Assembly: GCA_009731375.1 (NCBI GenBank)
Contig: BJOX01000364.1
Location: 52,270 to 116,269, forward strand
Length of the DNA: 64,000 bases
Direction: 5' to 3'
Origin: Paulinella micropora
Lineage: Eukaryota > Cercozoa > Imbricatea > Euglyphida
Position 1 is the stretch's first letter. The number at the start of each line of letters is the position of its first letter. Made by a program: the position numbers and the translations under genes. A model generated the notes under the pieces. It had not been told where the DNA came from and searched no databases. It was given only the letters and a program-made list of their open reading frames with translations. Below, piece after piece: positions 58,080-64,000 of the stretch.

Positions 58080-58172
58080 AAGGGGCCCCCTACGCCAATC
58101 CCGCGCTGCCGACCCCGCCTCGCAGCGCGACAGCGCGGCGAGGCGGGGGCGGCAGCGCGGGGGGTGGCGTAG

Positions 58173-58213
<41 letters not shown>

Positions 58214-58221
58214 CCGGGGGG

Positions 58222-58270
<49 letters not shown>

Positions 58271-58283
58271 CCCCCCCCCCCCC
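58080..58283. repeat. GC-rich long inverted repeat plus C and G homopolymers
   Basis: GGGGCCCCCTACGCCAATCC... and its near-perfect inverse form ~42-bp arms around a ~14-bp loop (58081-58180). They are followed by runs of about 30 C, 45 G and 20 C. It could fold into a strong hairpin; the homopolymers may be partly artefact. Confidence 0.75.
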
Positions 58284-58675
58284 ACTACTGCTTCAGGTAT
58301 ACATGCCCTGCGGGCCAAAACACCTCTCTATCTAAATCTATCACACGTCGGCTCTGCCGGACCCGAAATCTTACTGAGGACACTCAAGTGATAAAATCAA
58401 TCCACCAAAGTTTGATTTCGTTTTCCTCGATCTATATTTAGGTACGAAAAAATTCTGAGCACGTCGTTCGCAAGTTCTTGTCCTTGTCCTGAGCTTTCAA
58501 ACGATGGTATTGGCTTTACATATCGCCACGATTCATGGAGAACGATGAGATCAAAGTTGGATTACTTTGCCGCTTGATGATCCGCAATGATACCGCTCAC
58601 AAACTTCGCATCGTTTCCCGCAGCTTCCTGTCAACACAACACACAAGATAAATATAAAATAATAATAATAATAAT
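58284..58675. other. Unique sequence, no gene recognised
   Basis: No supported ORF or RNA. It ends in AAT repeats at the SINE. Confidence 0.5.
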
Positions 58676-59272
<597 letters not shown>

Positions 59273-59532
59273 TTAAGGTTAAAGTTAGGGTTAGCGTTAG
59301 GGTTAGGGTTAGGGTTAGGGTTAAGGTTAGGGTTAGGGTTAGGGTTAGGGTTAGAGTTAGGGCTGGGTTAGGCTTTAGGGTGAGGGTTAGACCGGCGGTA
59401 GCGGGAGAGGCGTCTGCGCGTTAGAGTTAGGGTTAGGGTTAAGGTTAGGGTAAGGGTTAGGGTCAGGGTTAGGGTTAGGGTTAGGGCTAGGTTAGAGCTA
59501 GGGCTAGGGCTAGGGCTAGGGCTTGGGTTAGT
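59273..59532. repeat. Interstitial TTAGGG-like repeat
   Basis: GGGTTA units with variants (GGGTTAAG, GGGCTA, GGTCAG) span about 260 bp. They are interrupted at 59391-59420 by ACCGGCGGTAGCGGGAGAGG, which recurs at 59537-59556. The degeneracy and flanking unique DNA indicate an interstitial block rather than a chromosome end, and suggest telomeres of the TTAGGG type. Confidence 0.8.
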
Positions 59533-59536
59533 GGTA

Positions 59537-59920
59537 GACCGGCGGTAGCGGGAGAGGCGTCTGCGGGGTTCAGAAGCGGTCAGGTACACGCGCAACGGCA
59601 AGTACATAGACACCGCCCCACATGCACCAAGAAACTGCAAACACGTACATGCATATTTACACACGTATATGTATCTGCATATATGTTGGTAGACACGGAA
59701 CGGCAAGTGTATGGACACCGCCCCGCATGCACCAAGAAACTATAAGTATGTGTACACATGTGAAAAACGCGCAAAACAAGTACATAGACACAGCCCGCAT
59801 GCACCAAGAACTTCACAAACACGTATATTAAGACGTATATACGAGAGGTGAACGCATAGAGGCAAGTACATGTGCACTCAAACAGAAAAACAAACAAACA
59901 AACAAACAAAGATCAAACAA

Positions 59921-59968
<48 letters not shown>

Positions 59969-60276
59969 TGGTAGTTGGGGTTCGTGCACCGTTATGGCTT
60001 GCCAAGAAGCGAGGTGCACATAAACATACAAAGAGGAAACAATCTGTGTGTGTGTGCACCGTCATGGCTTGCCAGGTGAGGTGCACCTCCTGGACCGGTG
60101 CGAGCGTCACGCCCGCGCCAACCATCACCGCGCAACTACACGCATACATACACACATGCTCAGCTGCATGCCTGCTCCCAGCATTTATGCTGCAAAGCTC
60201 TATCAGCCACATACATTACATACATACCTACCTACCTACCTACCTACATACACACATACATACATACATACATACA

Positions 60277-60307
<31 letters not shown>

Positions 60308-60399
60308 CATACATCATACATACATACATAGATACCTGTTGGCGCGTACCGGCTAGCCAGAGCTCTCAACAGAGGAGACGGCCGCTTGCGCCTTCCTGG

Positions 60400-60491
<92 letters not shown>

Positions 60492-60530
60492 GTCAGGCCG
60501 CGCAGCAAGGAAATATGTATGTATGTGTTC
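59537..60530 (+). other. Exon-like fragments of an unidentified gene
   Basis: Three copies of a ~50-bp piece coding NGKYIDTAPHAPRN-like residues lie near 59596-59648, 59699-59748 and 59770-59820, each followed by a GTA donor-like site. GTGCACCG and TGGCTTGCCA are repeated near 59985 and 60055, the second leading into CAG|GTGAGG and a coding-looking stretch (HLLDRCERHARANHH). A further piece near 60344-60402 precedes a GA tract. The structure mirrors the PH-ankyrin-FYVE gene, so this may be another multi-exon gene, but I could not assemble a frame. Confidence 0.4.
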
Positions 60531-60559
60531 TTCATTTAGTGAAGTCGTTCAGCGGGAAC

Positions 60560-61190
60560 ATATGTACGCTATTTTATGTTATGCTATGTTATGTTATGCT
60601 ATGCTATGTTATGTTATGTTATGTTATGTTATGTTATGTCATGTTACGTTACGTTACGTTACGTTACGTCATGTTACGTAACGTTATGTTATGTTATGTT
60701 ATGTTATGTTATGTTGTGTTATGTTATGTTACGTTTTGTTATGTTATGTTATGTTATGTTACGTTATATATTATGTTCTTATGTTCTTATGTTATGTTAC
60801 GTTATCTTATGTTATGTTATGTTTTGTTAAGTTACGTTACATTACATTACGTTACGTTACGTTACGTTATGTTATGTAAAATTATGTTATGTTATGTTAT
60901 GTTATGTTTGTTATGTTATGGAATGTGTTGCTATGTTCTGTCATGTTACGTTTTGTTATGACGCTGCTAATGTGAATGTGAATGTGAATGTGAATGTGAA
61001 TATGATGTTATGCAATACAGTGTGATGCAATCAATGCAATCCAATGCCATGTATTGCAGTGTAATGAAGTGTAATGCAGGAATGTAATGAATATAATGTA
61101 GTGTAATGTGATGTACTGTAATGTATGCTAATGTAATGCAATCCAATGTAGGGTATGCAATGTAATGTAATGTAATGTAATGTAATAGTT
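60560..61190. repeat. ATGTT/ACGTT pentanucleotide and AATGT repeats
   Basis: TATGT/TACGT units (60565-60960) and GTGAAT/AATGT/TGCAA variants (60968-61185) fill the region. Confidence 0.92.
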
Positions 61191-62299
61191 TTTACAAGGC
61201 CATTTTTGTTTAGTGGGTAGGGGGTTCTTTTGCGGTCTTAACCCGAGTCCCACACTGTTCGCCGATCTAGAGATCTTGAAGTGAAATGATGAGGAAGTTC
61301 GACTCTTTCTTATCCTTTCTCTCTATCTCTTTCTTTCTTCTTCTCTCTCTTTTTACCGTAAGCAAGGCTCTCCTTTTTCTTTCTTTCTTTTATTTTATTT
61401 TCTTTCCCTCCTTTTTTTTTTCTCCCTCGTTTTTCTTACCTGCTGCTGCCTGTTAGGTTTGGTTGTTTTCACTTGCGTTTTAGCCTTATGGTGTGGGTTG
61501 TGGCTAGCGGAGACTCTTCTGGTCTGTGAGGGGAGTGGGGTGCGGAGTGGTTTGGCTCGATTAGCTTGGTGCTGCATGTTTGTGAGGTTGCCAGGCTTGG
61601 GCTGGTCCTTACGGATATTGCAGCACTCGGCATAATCGCGTCGCGAGCAATCGCCACGTCGAGCCTTACTACGCTCTGCACACCCTCCTGGCTACGATGG
61701 CCTCTGGGTGCGAGTGAATTGCGTTAGGTGCTGCAGTTTCCTTAAGAGCGGTCTCACTGACTGTCAATTGATCTCACTTGCGCCCTATGTTAATTATGTC
61801 TAACCTCTGCATACTGCTCTTACCTTATAGTATCGTATCGTCTCCCTTGCCCCTGTCTGGCCTTGTGTTTGTTGCTTGTTTGCGTTTGCCCCTTTGTGTT
61901 TGTCGTTACGTCGGTTGTTGTTGTTTATCTTGTCTTTGTGTCTTTGTTTTTGTTTGTTTCTTTTTGTGATGGTCTTGTGATTTTTTTCTTTGTTTCTGCT
62001 TTTTCTTTGTTTTTATTTGCTTTGCTTTTATTAATCTGCTTGTTTTTTCTTCATTCTTAGTTTCTTGTTGTCCTCTTTGTCTCTCTTTCTCCTTTTTCTC
62101 TTTTTTCCCTCTTGCGTCGTCCTTTTTTACTCTTTCCTGGAGCCTTCTGTTGAACCTTTGTTCCAGTTTTTCCTTTTGAGCTTGTACTGTTGTTCTTGGG
62201 AACCAGATCTCTTCTGATTTAAGCTCTTCTTTATATTCTTCTTTATCTTTTATTCTTCTTTGTTCCCTCTTTTTCTTTCCTCATTAAACCTTGCTTACT

Positions 62300-62346
<47 letters not shown>
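61191..62346. other. T-rich region with first copy of a repeated ~170-bp segment
   Basis: No gene is recognised. Unique sequence (61200-61780) passes into T-rich DNA. At about 62140-62300 lies the first copy of a segment containing CTTCTGTTGAACC, TTTTGAGCTTGTACTGTTGT and CATTAAACCTTGCTTACTG, ending in AAT repeats. Confidence 0.55.
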
Positions 62347-62347
<1 letters not shown>

Positions 62348-62520
62348 GTGTATCTCCTGCCAATTGCTGAGCCAAAAGGCCATGTGCATCCAGTCCTCCA
62401 TTCCATAAGGAAAGTCTCCACACCAATCGGTGGAATAAAGGAAGTGACGGCATAGAACATTACTCTAGGAGCTTTATACCAATCAGCCCATGGAAAGGAC
62501 CGATGGCCTATGTACTCCCT
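62347..62520. repeat. Dispersed ~175-bp repeat, copy 2
   Basis: Matches 1-175 (CCAATTGCTGAGCCAAAAGG, CACCAATCGGTGGAATAAAG). It is flanked on both sides by AAT tracts. Confidence 0.8.
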
Positions 62521-63185
62521 AATAATAATAATAATAATGATAATAATAATAATAATAATAATAATGCTTTGTTTTTGTTTCTTTTGCTTCGCTTGTTTGT
62601 TTGTTTCTTTTGTTTCTTTTGTTTTTTGTTCCTATTGTCTTTTGTTTTTTGCTTTTTTCTTTCATTGCTGTTTTTTGTTTCTGCGTTTTCTTTTCTTTTC
62701 CTGGTTTTTCTTTATCTCTTTGTTCCTTCCTTTCTTTCTATCTTTTTTTCTCTTTCTTTTCCCTTCCATATTATTCTTTCCTGGAAGGAGCTTTCTGTTG
62801 AACCTTAGTTCCAGATTTCCTTTTGAGCTTGTACTGTTGTTCCTTGGACCAGAATTCTTTTGAATTAAGCTCTTCTTTTTTTTCTATCGTCTCTTTCTCA
62901 TTAAACCTTGCTAGTTTACTGTTTTTTTAAAAAAAATTAATATACATATATATATATTTAAAAAAAAAATCTATCTTTTTCTCTTTCTTTTCTCGTCCAT
63001 TTTATTCTTTCCAGGAGCTTTCTGTTGAACCTTAGTTCCAGATTTCCTTATGAGCTTGTACTGTCGTTCCTTGGAACCAGAATTCATTTGAATAAAGCTC
63101 TCCTTTATTTTTTTTTCGTCTCTTTCTCATTAAGCCTTGCTTACTGTATATTAAAAAAGGGGGGGGGGGGGGGGGAAAGGAAAAA
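62521..63185. repeat. T-rich sequence with two more copies of the ~170-bp segment
   Basis: Copies at about 62775-62930 and 63005-63155 share CTTTCTGTTGAACCTTAGTT, GAGCTTGTACTGT and CATTAAACCTTGCT with 62140-62300. They may be tandem 3' ends of a retroelement: AATAAAG precedes the tail in the last copy. A G run and a 10-base gap (63188-63197) follow. Confidence 0.6.
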
Positions 63186-63197
63186 AANNNNNNNNNN

Positions 63198-63199
63198 CC

Positions 63200-63238
<39 letters not shown>

Positions 63239-63310
63239 ACACAACACAAACAGGCATACACAAACACACACAAACACACACACACACATACACACACACA
63301 CACCAATCAC
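63198..63310. repeat. CA dinucleotide repeat
   Basis: CA-rich tract with a few interruptions. Confidence 0.9.
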
Positions 63311-63369
63311 CACACCACTTCTCCTGCCCCTTCACCAGAATGGTCTACTGGTCTTGAATTTAGACTATA

Positions 63370-63693
63370 ATGGCAAGGATTCCACAGCAGCTAGCCTATA
63401 GCAAAGTCTTCATTGAGACCGACCCCTCTATGTTCGGAGGTCGAGACAGTGAGAGCCTCAAATTTCAAGACCCCCATGCAAGCGTCTTGACAAGGAGGAC
63501 ACAGCGAAACGGATTTCTCAGCCTATCCTCGCATGTATGGGACCACAAAGCTTGTACGTTTGTGGAAAACAGCTGTCTCTCTTCGCTGTCTCTTCCTGTG
63601 CAGCTGGGTGCTAAGGTGTGGCCGCAGGTGGCACTTCTCTTTTCTATTTGTGTCTTTTTCAATCAAAGCGAAATTGTACAGTACAGGAAGTAA
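63370..63693 (+). CDS. Short unidentified ORF
   Basis: 107 codons from ATG (MARIPQQLAYSKVFIETDPS) to TAA, in unique sequence between CA and TTC repeats. No domain, signal peptide or splice partner is seen, and a second frame is open for part of it. It could be an exon fragment or chance. Confidence 0.25.
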   Translation: MARIPQQLAYSKVFIETDPSMFGGRDSESLKFQDPHASVLTRRTQRNGFLSLSSHVWDHKACTFVENSCLSSLSLPVQLGAKVWPQVALLFSICVFFNQSEIVQYRK

Positions 63694-63699
63694 AGCCAA

Positions 63700-63700
63700 A

Positions 63701-63731
<31 letters not shown>

Positions 63732-63920
63732 CTCCTCCTCCTCCTCCTCCTCCTCCTAGTACTCCTCCTCCTCCTCCTCCTTCTTCTTCTTCTTCTTCTT
63801 CTTCTTCTTCTTCTTCTTCTTCTTCTTCTTCTTCTTCTTCTTCTTCTTCTTCTTCTTCTTCTTCTTCTTCTTCTTCTTCTTCTTCTTCTTCTTCTTCTTC
63901 TTCTTCTTCTTCTTCTTCTC
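63700..63920. repeat. TTC/TCC trinucleotide repeat
   Basis: CTT and CTC repeats; poly-Ser and poly-Leu frames here are artefacts. Confidence 0.95.
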
Positions 63921-64000
63921 CTTTGCCTTTGATTTAATGAAGTTACTTTTACAAGTTACCTCTGGTCATCCATACAAATCGTTAGCCCGAAGGCCATTGC

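Noticed and set aside
59273-59532. Chromosome end (telomere)
   Set aside because: The repeats are degenerate, short and flanked by unique and SINE sequence on both sides.
61200-61260. tRNA-like or SINE head around TTTAGTGGGTAGGGGG
   Set aside because: The A-box and B-box consensus bases do not fit and no cloverleaf can be drawn.

Overview
The window is eukaryotic nuclear DNA. Genes are split by GT-AG introns with pyrimidine-rich acceptors. It also holds a tRNA-derived SINE, two large pieces of a Ty3/gypsy LTR retrotransposon, satellites, a TTAGGG-like interstitial block and very many microsatellites. Many N gaps are present, often beside long G, C or T runs, so this is a draft assembly. I cannot name the species; the gene structure and repeat load suit a protist, alga or invertebrate, and nothing looks bacterial.

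Layout. 0-2 kb: a dispersed repeat and the 5' part of an unidentified two-exon gene cut by a gap. 2-2.7 kb: a ~151-bp satellite. 2.7-10.8 kb, minus strand: the 5' half of a gypsy element (LTR, leader, decayed gag, protease-like segment, N-terminal half of reverse transcriptase). 10.8-13.3 kb: simple repeats. 13.4-13.6 kb: a tRNA-Glu pseudogene and an intact-looking tRNA-Glu(UUC). 15.5-39.1 kb, plus strand: one gene of about 36 tiny exons (24-118 bp) encoding a PH domain, ankyrin repeats, a FYVE zinc finger and an acidic/coiled-coil tail; its introns are almost entirely microsatellite plus truncated copies of its own exons. 40.7-45.3 kb: an ankyrin pseudogene, a gene for a protein of ~18-residue repeats with an acidic tail, a SET-domain gene and a Cys-containing unknown. 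46.4-48.7 kb: satellites, including the ~151-bp family again. 49.1-57.2 kb, plus strand: the 3' half of a gypsy element (C-terminal RT, RNase H, integrase with an unusual extension, further ORFs, polypurine tract, 3' LTR). 57.2-64 kb: a GC-rich hairpin, a near-identical SINE, telomere-like repeats, exon-like fragments of another gene, and repeated T-rich segments.

Two observations stand out. First, nearly every exon of the PH-ankyrin-FYVE gene has between one and eleven truncated duplicates beside it, each carrying a splice site and joined to microsatellite. Second, the two gypsy halves are complementary and in opposite orientation: one breaks off in RT where the other starts, their LTRs match, and ATGTT flanks both outer ends. 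This suggests one element split by a ~46-kb inversion, or a scaffold misjoin; the different decay of the two halves argues against a single copy.
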